DNA of 64,000 nucleotides from Polytrichum commune (Eukaryota > Streptophyta > Polytrichopsida > Polytrichales > Polytrichaceae), in the NCBI GenBank assembly GCA_950295325.1, contig OX485804.1:46624001-46688000 (forward strand), in the 5' to 3' direction. Under the pieces are notes generated by a model. That model ran no database searches. It saw nothing but the letters and a program-made list of their open reading frames with translations, and was not told the DNA's origin. Every line of letters starts with the position of its first letter. The first letter of the stretch is position 1. Below, piece after piece: positions 25,395-36,530 of the stretch. The position numbers were made by a program, and so were the translations under genes.

Positions 25395-26299
25395 TGCCCC
25401 CTCCCTACCTGACATTAGTAAAATCCATGTATTTAATCTAAACCCAACTTAATATCCGGGGCTCGGGTATTAGGGTCCACCACTTGGGTTGGTTATAGAT
25501 GGTAGGTGTGAGCCTAATACTCAAGCCCATCTTACCTCAACAACCTGGCAACCTTCTTAACTCTGGTGCTAAAACTTAGTGTAAAAGTGATGGGAGAGTC
25601 CCGGCTCCCAAGCCTGCCGAAGGCCCCTAATGGCACCGAAAAATTGCCATTTCAATCATGCTTCCAATTCATAGGCCAACGGAAATGCGACCGAAGCACC
25701 TCACCTCCAGCATGAACAATCATTTTTAAGGGATCAAGGAACACAACATTGTGGAATTTGCACCTTCTTCGAATCACTCAAGAGTTGGTTAGAATCTCTG
25801 CGTGGCACAACACGCTACTATGCAGGTAGTCCGTCTGTATGTCTGTCTTTTTGAGTGCGATGTGGTGTGATGTTGGTTAACGACTCAAGAGTTAGGATGA
25901 ATCTTTGCGTCGCACCGCACGCCACTGTGCAGGTAGTTGGTCTGTATGTTTGTCTCTCTTTGCGATGTGGTGTGATGCCGGTTAACGGGAGTCCGGGAGT
26001 GTTATCCTCCCCTTCAGTTTTACCGGTAAAGTCCCGATTTGAGGCGAGATAGCTAAAACCACAATGTGCCCAATCCGATGCCCCGGTCTGTGGGCTTAGC
26101 GATGCTAGAATCCCTCCGCATTGTTAGCGGAGGCAGCAAGCCTCAACACTGTAACTCCAGGATCGGGAGTATTAGGGTGACATGACCAACTTGCCAACTC
26201 AACTCAAGACTTAATACCGGCTTAGGTGGGGAAGGCTGGTATTAAGGAACAAGTCTCACCTTAAAACCCACCTCACTAAAGTCAGGTGGGGAGGGGGCA
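25395..26299. mobile_element. 905 bp terminal-inverted-repeat element with TAA duplication
   Basis: Ends are TGCCCCCTCCCTACCTGAC on the left and the reverse complement of TGCCCCCTCCCCACCTGAC on the right, alike for about 27 bases. TAA flanks both sides (25392-25394 and 26300-26302). A 3 bp TWA duplication is characteristic of PIF/Harbinger elements and their MITEs. No transposase is visible, so it is non-autonomous. The interior contains the 107 bp tandem duplication listed separately. Confidence 0.7.
25776..25987. repeat. 107 bp tandem duplication inside the TIR element
   Basis: Copy 1 at 25776-25882 and copy 2 at 25883-25987 both start ACTCAAGAGTT and end GATGTGGTGTGATG..GGTTAACG, with about 80-85 percent identity by eye. 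Confidence 0.85.
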
Positions 26300-26302
26300 T
26301 AA

Positions 26303-27030
26303 GTAAGCAAAAGAATGTTGGATTGAAAATGGAATTAGAGACATACCTCTCTGGTGGGTGATGTAGAGGAAGAGATTCGAGAATGAACCACGTGTAGGTA
26401 GTGTATGGTATCTTCGTCAACAACGGGAGTTATGATTGTATAATTCTCATATTTAAAGTTGAGCACCAATTTGAAGTTGAACTCAAAGTTGGACTCTTGA
26501 AGAGATCATAAATTCTATAGCTGGAGTTGAATGCATGGATGATTTGATCACACTTGTTATAATTGAAGAAGCCAAGGTGACGACACCATGATCATCCTTG
26601 GAAAATTTATCAACATTGTGTAAGTGATACTTATAGTTGTATTCTCCTAAAATAGCGATCACCACAATGGCAATGATGGCCACAACCCAGGGCTTATTGG
26701 ATCATTTACAAAAATCCGCTATATTCTCTATAGTGTAGAATGTAGGTTCAATCTTAGGACCAAGGATGTGCAAATGGACCTGACACGGCCTTTGGCCGTT
26801 ATGTCATGTTATGTCAAAAATGATGTGATGTTGTCATGTTGCATCATGTCCAAACATGACACCTGTTCATGTGGTAATTATTTTAGTAGAGCAATGTTTT
26901 GTAGATTTTTTTACTATCTTGGTCGATTGCTACTAGAAATCAAAAAAGTATTATTATTGTTTTTGGAACCTTTTGATCTTATTGGATGAAAAATATAAGT
27001 GCCCTAATTTCTTTGTTTTTTTTGTTTTCC
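26303..27030. other. Intergenic DNA between two elements
   Basis: AT-rich, no supported gene. It ends at the TAGAAGTAC target duplication of MITE copy 2. Confidence 0.5.
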
Positions 27031-27039
27031 TAGAAGTAC

Positions 27040-27446
27040 ACCGGGGGGGGGGGGGGGGTTTCACTCCTTGTCAAGTTGAACACCATGTGCAGACAAAGTT
27101 TGCTACCCCTATATTATATGCATAGATAATTTGAAAACTTATGATTTTTTTCTACATATACATAACCATTGATAATATCTTTTTTGAAATTTTTAGTCAT
27201 CTTCATTTTTGTAGTATTTTTTTAAATTCAATTCTGTGTCATTCTAGTTAGAAACGGTATGTTTTATTTTAAAAAAATATCATCAAAATTGGTTATTATT
27301 TTCTACTAGGTAATAGATACCATGAATATCTACTCATGAAAAAAATGGATAAAATTTTTACCCATTTTGATGATGCAACTTACCAAAAGTAGATTTTGGT
27401 TGGTCGCACGCAGTGTTCAACTTGACAATGGAGTGACCCCCTTGTG
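27040..27446 (-). mobile_element. MITE family M, copy 2, with 9 bp target duplication
   Basis: 407 bp, flanked by TAGAAGTAC at 27031-27039 and 27447-27455. Ends carry TTGTCAAGTTGAACACCATG on the left and the inverted GTGTTCAACTTGACAATGG on the right. The left end has a run of 16 G. The interior is the reverse complement of the element at 22319-22726. Confidence 0.88.
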
Positions 27447-27455
27447 TAGAAGTAC

Positions 27456-28035
27456 TAGCAGTCAACCAACCAATCACGACTCTAAGTCAACTACTCTTGG
27501 TCAACTACAAAAACAAATTTGGAGCAGTTGATTAGTTGGTCGACTGCTCAAGGGAAAACCCAAAAATAAATAATCCCATTTTTTTTTTTTTTTTCTTTTC
27601 TTTACACTCGACCACCATGTCGATTGCAAAGTAGCAATCGACAAGACCGTTGACCAGGGGGTCGACTACACGAGTTTTACACTAGGGTTAATTGTCGGAC
27701 TTATCCCCCCCCCCCCCCCCCCTTTAGTTAGGGTAAGGAGTTGTGAGTCTATTGATTAAACCCATGTGTAGTCTAGGTGGAGGCAGTGAGGGGATGACTC
27801 CAATCGGCCACCTTTTCACACTGAGGCCCCCCTCCAAATGTCCTTTAAAGCCAAGCGGTCTAAGGACTTTGTCATGTTAGAAACCATTACATAGGGGACA
27901 AAGCCAACAATGAGATCTACACCCAACTGAGGACAACCCACAAGTCACCCAACCAAGGACCACCTCAACCACCAAGTGGCCAACAAAAGTGCCTACCTAC
28001 CTACATACGTTGTCTCTTCTAGTTCGAAGTGATTT
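27456..28035. other. Intergenic DNA with long T and C runs
   Basis: Contains repeated GTCGAC/GTTGACC-type words, a poly-T stretch and eighteen C at 27705-27722. No gene seen. Confidence 0.5.
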
Positions 28036-31020
28036 TCAAATTGTCCCTCCTTGAAAGGACATTTCTTGCATCCCAAATTTGGTTGAAACCATTGAGGACT
28101 TCAGCCAAACTGTAGGCAAAATCTTTAACAAATTTACCCCCCCCTCCCAAGCCACCTTGACGTACATATCGAGGTCATCCCAAATGAGGTGTTTAAGCTT
28201 GGACTCATGCCATTGTCCTTGGTTGAACACCTTATCATTATGCTCAATCCAAATCATCCAAAAAGTACTGTCAAGGAGGAGGTGCCAAACCTAAATTTTC
28301 TTAACAAACTTCCTAGGGCCTTTCCTCCAATGAGGTCTTGTTTCCAATGAAAGGTATAAAAATTGCTAGTCCTCACCTCACAAAGTTCACGCATGATAAA
28401 TTTAACCCACCACGAAGCTCTCCGGGCTTGGATGCAATCTCAAAGTTTGTGTTTGACCAACTCACTTGTGTTCAAGAGGCAAAAAAACACATTGTTTGGA
28501 AATAGAGGGTAGTGCAATGCAGGCCCACCACTCACTAATCACTACCGCCTTGTGCCAAATGGACCACATGAATGTTGCCTCTTTACCAGAGCAAAGAGGA
28601 TCTTAAACCCATGACCAATAAAACCTCTAGTTACCCAGGACGTAGCCTTGCCATTTGTCCCTTGCATGCGTCGTCCTAGGAATCGTGGTGATAGCAGACT
28701 CTCTACTGAAGTTTCTAGTAAAATTAAGGAACCATTAATCTTCAACCCACCGCCACTGGTCCCAATCCTAGCCAAAGGTGGCCATTTTGCCATAGAAAAA
28801 GGTAAGTTCATGTTTGTTTTGCCCTTTGTGGTGTAAATAATTTAAACAATGTGGAAGAAACTGGTGACTTTACAAGAAAGGTTCTCCCATTCACTAGAGA
28901 ATGGAGTGGGTCCAAACAAGAAAAAAATTAAAAAAATTAAAAAAATAATAGGGAGAAGCATGGTAAGATGGTGGTGGTGCATGCATATAGGAGTGAAGTT
29001 AGAGGAGCATTGCAAGACAAAATCCAAATCCTCCGACCCTTTTCTGAAGAGTCCAATCCATTGGTCGGGGAGCGTGACCTCCGTGTCATCCTCCAAAAGA
29101 TACCCCCATTGGACAATGATTTTGGAGGTAAGCGTGGCCCAGTCCTTGACCTCCGTTTGGTTAGGTTTGAACTTAGCATATGCTTCATCCCACGAGAGAA
29201 AGTTGTAATTCTCACTATTCCAAAAATCATCCACACACTGAATCCCTTTGCGGTAGAGATCATGGGCCTTAGCACATGTAAATCCTTTGGCAATGAGTGT
29301 CATGCTTGCCACCAAATGTTTGAATAGAGTAGTTCCATGAGGGTGCTCTAACCACAACTTTTCATGCTATACTAATGTGCCCCCAAATCTTGAACTTGGA
29401 GAAACCTTGGTGTTGTTTGTTTGTAAACCAATCCAAAGAACCCCAACTTCTACCTCTTTGTCGGATGGACCTTGCAAATCTGTATCAAAGCATGATGTGG
29501 ATGTTAGACTCACTTGGCTCCATTGCCTTAACAATTGGTTTATACAAGAAGTTGGTTTTGGTTGCCTATGGGTTTTAGAGCCCTAGCCCACTACATTTAT
29601 TCCAGCTCATTCCAATTGAATTTCTCCAAGTTATTAATTGCTCTACCATAGTCTTTACATTTATCACTCAACCTTTTTGTCATGTTGAAGTTGCCCCCAA
29701 TAATTTATCTACAATATTTGAGTAGAGGGTCTGCCATAACATGCCATAAATATCTTCATTCAGTAAAAATGTTGGGTGCATATACATAGGTGATCCCAAT
29801 GTTGCCACCTTGAATGCCCTCAAGCTTAATACAAACAAGTTTATGACAAGGCCCCATGTGCTATGACCAACCTGACAATTTTATTGTAAAGAAGAATCTC
29901 CATCCCCCCTTTCCAATAACATAAGGGGTAAGCCAACTCCTTTCACCTAGTGCTACTTCCAGTATCCAACTAGCAGATCTTGGCATGAGTGTTGTACCCA
30001 AATTTTCTAGTAGCTTGCCTCTTAGGTTGTGTTATTATAAGAAAACAATATTCACTCTAAGTATTAAGGAGTTGAAAAACATTGTTCCCCATGTTCTAGC
30101 TCTTTTGGCAGTAGCATTAGACGTTTTACTTCCTTTCTTTGGTGATGACCAAAAGTCTTGGGCTCTAGCACCTTTGGCGTCAATACCTTTAGTACATCCT
30201 CTACTAGTGAGAGTCCTCTTGGTTGAGTTCATGTGACTACACCGGCATTGGTGGCAACTCGCACGGTTTTCCTGATTATTACATCATCATTCGCTCCACT
30301 GTTGGCTACATCAACCTCTATGTTACATCAACCTTTTAGTTCTTGGCTTAGAACCTACGAACTTTGCAATCCAAATCATGATATTTCAAGAGGCCATTAC
30401 GAGCTAATAACTTTTGCGAGTTAACTTTGAATTGAGGGCATCCTTTCTCACTAGAAAACCACTGAAGATAATCTCACCAATTTGTGCTTTGAATGGTTCG
30501 ATCTCATTACCCACATTCTGCTGACTAACAACTAGCTTCAACCATGACCTCTGTGACGGCATCCAACATCTCAATATCATGCTGCGGTGCTTTGCCTGCT
30601 ACCTAGCCTCCTTTCTCCTGATCGAAACGCGGCCCACATCCATAGCGAACTTTTGATGCAAATGACTCTATTTTGGAGACTATCCCAGGCTCTTGGGATT
30701 GCTGAAACCTTCACACTCCCCAGCAAGCCAAAGCCTCGATTCCAGGGTCAAACTTCTACTGATCGGAGATTGGGAGGGGTCTCAAAATAAGATCTCAGTC
30801 TGCATCCATCCTATCTTGCTAAACCCAACGTTGAATCTGTCGATGCTCCTCAACTCCACCTTCTAGTGCTTGCATCAATCCTACAGTAGATGCTTGCTGT
30901 GATCTAGATCTGAATTCAGTATTTCGTTAAGGCATATTTCCCACCACAGCAGAGGCTCTGCCTCTGCCTCTTCCTCGTCTAGCCTCCCATTGTCCCAAAA
31001 ACAGGATTGGGATTTCTGTA
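28036..31020 (-). pseudogene. L1-type LINE relic
   Basis: Read on the minus strand from high to low coordinate. A Gly/Arg-rich stretch near 30980 (ORF1-like) and a Lys/Arg-rich segment at 30035-30232 come first. An endonuclease-like region follows (VNIVFL, then GERSWLTP and GKGG) from about 30060 to 29600, full of stops. Next is a post-RT segment at 28842-29357 (WLEHPHGTTLFKH, then GFTCAKAHDLYRKGI and FLSWDEAYAKFKPN). The far end, near 28100-28260, reads MIWIEHNDKVFNQ, like the end of the RT-associated zinc-binding region. Too little DNA lies between the endonuclease and post-RT parts to hold an RT core, so that core is probably deleted. Assignment rests on order and recalled motifs. Plus-strand frames here are shadows. 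Confidence 0.65.
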
Positions 31021-31956
31021 TGCGTGATAACAAGATGAATCCAAGCAGAGACAATGATTCACTTATTGAAGGCCAGTCTAAATCTGGTCATTTTGCACTC
31101 TTCTAGGAAAGCGTTATACCCTTACTATTTGGAACCCTACATTATTTGAGAGCATTTTGAGTTGCTGCATCCCAGTGAAGGATTGGTGACTTAAAGGGAT
31201 CGCTTTGTCATAGAACATTGTGTGAACTGGGAAAGCTTGTTCCAATACACAAGAACCTTGGTGGACGTGATCCCATGGCTCTAAGGTTCACAGTCTGTCA
31301 GGTTTTGACAACCTGTCCGTTGAAGAATTGACACTTAAGTCTTGCAGCGGCAACTTATATCAGACATACACGACAACTATTCTTCTGAAATTTTCACTGA
31401 GATGATTAAGGAGGCTTCAGTACTATTCCATTGCCGTTAAACTTGGTTATTGATAATTGTAGTAGTTTGGAAAATAGCAGCTCTCAAACAAAAGTTCATG
31501 ACTTGAGACCGAGGATGATACAATCAACATAATACAGGACATAATGGCAACGTCAGATGACACAAGGCTATAACATATCTACAGTGTGGATGTGAATTAT
31601 ACAGGCTAGAAAGACAATTTTGTGGAGATTAGAATGAATTTCGTCTCCACGTAATGACAGTTTTTTTCTCTATCCAAGTTGCGAAGCAAGTAGACCTAAC
31701 TAAGCCCAGTATAACCTACCTTGCTGGGCAGTTGCGCCAATATGGTGCAGTATGGCAGGATGAGGCCTATTGTATGTGAGGGAGAGATATAGGCCTTTGC
31801 AAAAATAATGAGAAGTTAGCAAAACGATTTCTCAGTAGTAAAAGGATGACTAGGATTTCAAGAGCCCTTTTGGCGTAATATCAAATGTCAAATCATGAAG
31901 TCGTGAATTGGCAACCCCATCATGCTTATCGAATGAGTCAAATCATGTTACATTTG
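31021..31956. other. Intergenic DNA, 3' side of RbcX
   Basis: No gene supported. The part nearest 31957 is probably the RbcX 3' UTR and polyadenylation region. Confidence 0.5.
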
Positions 31957-34793
31957 TCATTCCATCCCTCGCAAAGGAGGCCTGTCAATGTTGTCACCAT
32001 CAGATGTTAACTTCACAGTTTGAATCAACCGCTCCCGTAACAACTCCAAATTCTGGTCTGAGATAGCCTTGTGCATCTGTGCATGATTGTATTTCTGCCA
32101 GCACGCACAACAGTTCCTAGAATGAGTTTGCACTTGCACACAACACATTTGACGACAAAAATTGACACTGAAGGGCACCAAAGTTACCAGTAGCAAGAAA
32201 CCTGTAAATTACAGCAGTAAACTTAATAAGAGATAATAGAGTTATCCTTTTATTTAACCGAGCTTTTGGTCAGGAGTTAATTGTTTTGCATACAAAACTT
32301 TCCATGTTGGGTAAGTTTTCAGTGCAAAGCTTAGTGTTGGTGTAAAAGTTTGAGCCAAGAACATTCTCTATTGATTCATTGGATGCCAAACTTGATTTAG
32401 CACCTCTTGGCATGCCAAAATGAGTTTGGCCTTCAATGAACTGATAAAGAATGTTCTTTGTTCAAACCTCCACACCGATCCAAATATGCACTGGAAACTT
32501 ACAAAACATGGAAAATTCTGTATGCAAAACAACCAACTCCCGATCAAAACTCCACTTAGACTAAAAAGTTCAGAATTTTATGGCAAAGGCCATAAAAGAT
32601 TTTTCAGAGATGGTAGTGCGGACTAACCTTGACCCACTTGTTGAATAGATGTAGTCGAGTCACCATCACCCTCTCACCCAATTCCTGCCTTTCCTGTTGA
32701 AAAATAGAAAACTTAAATATGAGCAGGACAGAATTACATATTACTGCATAACTGTGCCTAAAATGATCACCTGAAAAAATCACTGCAACAACAAAACATG
32801 CATTGGAGCTTGAAGATTAAAAATAGTATGGTGCAAACTGTAGCGAAGGGACAAACTGGTACCTTCACTAGAGTACGGATGAAGAGCTTGCTATCCTGAG
32901 GCTTATTATTAACTACAAAACTGCAATCCCACATAATCAAAGTTACAATTCAAATTTCAAGAGTGATTTCTAATAGGCTTGAGCAATCAGAAATTTCGCT
33001 GTCCATCTTACATTCACAAAGGTCAATCGTTTTTTTCAATGTTAGATAATTTCTATGCGAAAAAACCAGCAATAATTAACCCATACTAGCAAAGTGCCCA
33101 TTGAAACTGGAGAGAGAGAATTATTGCATCCGAGCATACCTCTCATTCATCCATAATAAAAACACTGAAATAGTCTGTAGCCCAGATGTTACTTGTTTTA
33201 ATTGAATTGACACCGGAATTAGTCTAGTCCAAGTCATTTGAGATGAATCAGCCACAAAGCTATAGGGGTCAAGTTTTTATGTTGGATGGGCAAGAGGTAT
33301 GCTCATATGTGATAATTCCCTCTCTCCAGTTAAACTGGTCCAAGATAGGGTCCTCTGAAAGTGTCTGCCTTCTAAGTCCCTTTGTATCAAATGCCCGAAT
33401 TGTTCCATACCAGAATTGGTCCCACCAGAACCAGTAGAAACTGCCCAGGTATCAGCAAAATCCTAAAGGTTCCTTTGTATTATGAAGGCTCAAACATGTG
33501 CAGATGCACAGGAAACATTTGACAAAATTCATTTCTGAGTTCAAGAATAGTGCAGTAGAGTCATCCTGTAACTCAACATGACTTTTCTTCGGACGTTGAT
33601 TGTTTTGCATCAACACCTTCTATGTTTGTTAAGTTTTTGGTAGATGCTTGGAGGTAGTGTGGAGTTTGAGCAAAAAACATTCTATATCAGTTCATAGAGG
33701 GTCAAACTCATTTTGGCGTGTCAAGAGGTGCTGAAAATGAGTTTGGCCCTCCATGAACCAAAACAGGTTGCTCGTCAGTCAAATTCAAACACTATCTCTG
33801 AGCATGCACCACAAGTGGAATGGGAAGAAATAATTGATTATGTATGCAAAACAGCCAATGAAAGATCAGAGGGACCAAACCCCAATGAAATGTCCCATTA
33901 AGTAATAGGTTAACTCTAATGAACAGCACTCTCTATGAGAAACCCATACCAGCCAAAGATTCAAAACGGAAAATCAACTACACATGACATGTGCAATGAC
34001 TATATTTGAAAGGTGACACGCTATATTATTTCCCAGAGGTTTCCTGGATGACAGAACTCTCAAAATACGGACTGTGATGAAGTGTTCAACAACTCACTTG
34101 TAAAACCAGGCATACTCAGGTGGATTCATCTCAGAAAGCTGTGCCAGAACTGTTTTAACTCCTTTATAAGTGAAATAATCCAGTAGATGCTGAACACATA
34201 GACAACCATAGACTTCAGTAATCGGTGTCAAAAATGAGGCATTCAAGTCAAGACTTTATGCAATGTCTATCAACTCCCAGCCTTTAAACCCTAAACCCTG
34301 ACATGCAAGCTCATCAAAATCATAGAGGAAACAACAAACAAACAAATAACAACAACAACAACACTACTTTGACAGACATTCCACAAATGTGTAGTACTGG
34401 AAAGTCTCCAAAGATAACACTAGGTCACATGTTGTCATATCAAATCCTGAGTAAAGGAAACGAGGAAAGGAAAAAGTAACATACCTTCTCCACATCATCA
34501 AATGTGTCTTCATATTGCCCACCCAAGTCATCCACAACCATGGGTGCATGGTGCCCACTCGTACTGCACGGGACTGCATGGATGAGAACCCTCGCACTGT
34601 GCCTTGAATCTTGCCATGCATGTGTCATTGAGTTGTGCAACTTATTGAATTTCCTTGGAATGGAAGAGGATCCATGGCCTTGTTTACGTGCTACAACTAC
34701 CCCAGATGAGATTGCTTCGACACTTCCTCCGGATGAGTTCTGAAACCAGCAAGGAGGCCCTACAACGCTCACTGTCGCCACCGCACCCACCAT
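31957..34793 (-). CDS. RbcX: RbcX-type Rubisco assembly chaperone, plastid
   Basis: Five exons with matching phases: 34485-34793, 34098-34189, 32863-32920, 32628-32693 and 31957-32094, giving about 220 residues. RbcX dimers bind the C-terminal tail of the newly folded Rubisco large subunit and assist assembly in the chloroplast stroma. Diagnostic segments are LLDYFTYKGVKTVLAQL with SEMNPPEY in exon 2, KPQDSKLFIRTLVK in exon 3, ERQELGERVMVTRLHLFNKW in exon 4, and HKAISDQNLELLRERLIQT in exon 5. These resemble plant RbcX2 more than RbcX1. Exon 1 (103 residues, rich in Ser, Val, Arg and poor in acidic residues at first) is a probable transit peptide. The ATG at 34791-34793 sits in GCCACCATGG, an ideal context; an in-frame ATG at 34865 would add 24 residues. 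Introns 2 and 4 each hold a family B fold-back repeat. Confidence 0.9.
32236..32585. repeat. Fold-back repeat, family B, copy 3 (RbcX intron 4)
   Basis: The clearest member: a left arm from GAGTTATCC through GGTCAGGAGTTAATTG and GCATACAAAACTTTCCATG, a centre near 32412, and an inverted right arm ending CATGGAAAATTCTGTATGC, ACCAACTCCCGATCAAAAC. Arms are about 150 bases with moderate identity. Confidence 0.75.
33549..33918. repeat. Fold-back repeat, family B, copy 2 (RbcX intron 2)
   Basis: Left arm starts TAGAGTCATCCTGTAACTC and contains GATTGTTTTGCATC and GTTCATAGAGGGTCAAACTC. The right arm is its diverged reverse complement (GAGTTTGGCCCTCCATGAAC, then GTATGCAAAACAGCC) and ends near GGTTAACTCTAATG. 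Confidence 0.72.
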
Positions 34794-35437
34794 GGTGGCT
34801 CCAAAAACTCTGGAAAATGTGGAGCACCTAAGAATTTTAGTTGTCTTCCTAGATAGCTCCTGCAAGAGAGGACAAGTGGGAGGAGATCAATATCACATGA
34901 AAATAATTTCCCTTTACATATGAATCTGATGTGCACATAATCCAAACCCATGGTTGGTTGAGCTGGCACAATCCAGGACAGCGACTTGCCAAAAACATTT
35001 ATCAAAAAATTTCATTTACCAATCTCACAGCAGAATTCTGCTCCACACAATTACCAGCCCCTTCCTCACATCTCTGCATGCGATAGAGCTCCATTGGGAA
35101 ATTCTACATGAACTATCCGGGGTTTAAGTACATCAGACAATGTATTTCAGCTCTTCACCATCAGCTCAGTAATTGTGACGCTGATCCGACCAACCATAGC
35201 TGAATATTCTGCTGCAAAATGGAGTTAACTGAATGAGGTAAGCCCACTCCCCCAAACGCTTCATTTGGCTGCAATTATTTAATTTATTTAATTTATTGTT
35301 TTTAATTATTATTATTTTCCAGCACACAATAGCCCACATTCACACATACGCCATTCTACATTTCCCATTAGGGTGTACAACACCGATGCATCCACCGCAA
35401 CTGCCCATCCGTCGCACATTCCGTGAAATCAATCAGT
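34794..35437. other. RbcX 5' region
   Basis: Probable 5' UTR and promoter of the minus-strand RbcX gene. No defined promoter motif can be assigned; an AT-rich stretch lies at 35270-35320. Confidence 0.4.
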
Positions 35438-36530
35438 CCGGTTGCAATGTGAACGGGAACAAACAACGTACACCCTTCCACTTTCCCCCTCGAAGATTCC
35501 ATGTGCCCTATTTCCTTCCCAAATCCTCACGGTGGCCAGGGCATCAGAGCCAGAAGCAAAATTGGCTGAACAAAAATCATCGACACCAGGCTGCCCCCTG
35601 TTATGTGGCAAGAGAAAGACTGAATGGCGGGGAAGGAGCTGAAACTTGAGACTCCCCGGAGCCCTGTCTGCGCCGTCCGTGTGGGTCGCCATTTCAGGCC
35701 ATTATTGATCGAAATTTGCCGATTCCGGAACAAATCGAGCAGAAATTACAATAAGGCATGCAAATTGGGGGGGAAATCCGCCGCGACTCCCCCTCCGTCA
35801 GACATTAAAAATCTATCAATCCGGTTGCAATGTGGACAGAAATAGAACGATGAACACCCTCCCCCTTTCCCGCTCAAAAATTCCATGTGCCCTATTTTTC
35901 TTCCCAGATCCTCACGGTGACCAGGACATCCGAGACCAGCATCAAAAATTGGCGGAACAAAAATCATCGAAACAAGTCTGGCCCCCTGTCACGTGGCAAG
36001 AAAATGCATGGCAGGGAAGGAGCTGAGAGGCCCCCGGAGCCCTGATTCCGGCCGTGTGTGTCGCCATTTGAGGCCAATTGTTCGTGGAAATTTGCAGGTT
36101 TCGGAACAAATCAAGCAGAAATTACATGAAGGCATGGAAAATTGAGGGGGAAATCCGCCGCGACTAGCAATCAGGTTGCAATGTGGACGGAAACAAGCGA
36201 TGAACACCTTTCCCCCTCCCCGTTCAAAAATCCCCTGTGCCCTATTTCCTTCCTAAATCCTCACGGCGACCAGGACATCAGAGGCAGCACCACAATTGGC
36301 AGAATGTAAATCATCGAGACACAAGATTGAACCTGTTGCGCGACGAAGAGAATGAATAGTGGGGGAAGAGGTTGAGGGTCTCTCCCCCCCCCCGCAGCGA
36401 GCCCTGTTTGCGCCGTGCGGGCACACCACTTGAGGCCACTTCTCGGTCGAAACTTTTCAAATTCAGGAACAAATCGAGCAGAGATTAGAGGAAGGCATGC
36501 AAATTGCGGGGATTACCGGCAGTGGGGGCC
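35438..36530. repeat. Three GC-rich tandem units of ~350-380 bp
   Basis: Units begin near 35438, 35821 and 36172 with C.GGTTGCAATGTG.ACGG. Each continues with CCATGTGCCCTATTT.CTTCC-like sequence, CCTCACGG.GACCAGG.CATC, a CATCGA.AC.AG block, CGCCATTT.AGGCCA, CGGAACAAATCGAGCAGA and AAGGCATGCAAATTG. Frames in different units do not encode the same peptide, so it is probably non-coding. It lies upstream of RbcX and is distinctly richer in G+C than its surroundings. Confidence 0.8.

Noticed and set aside
28849-29327. Two plus-strand frames of 119 codons
   Set aside because: They are shadows of the minus-strand LINE post-RT segment, which carries the recognisable motifs.
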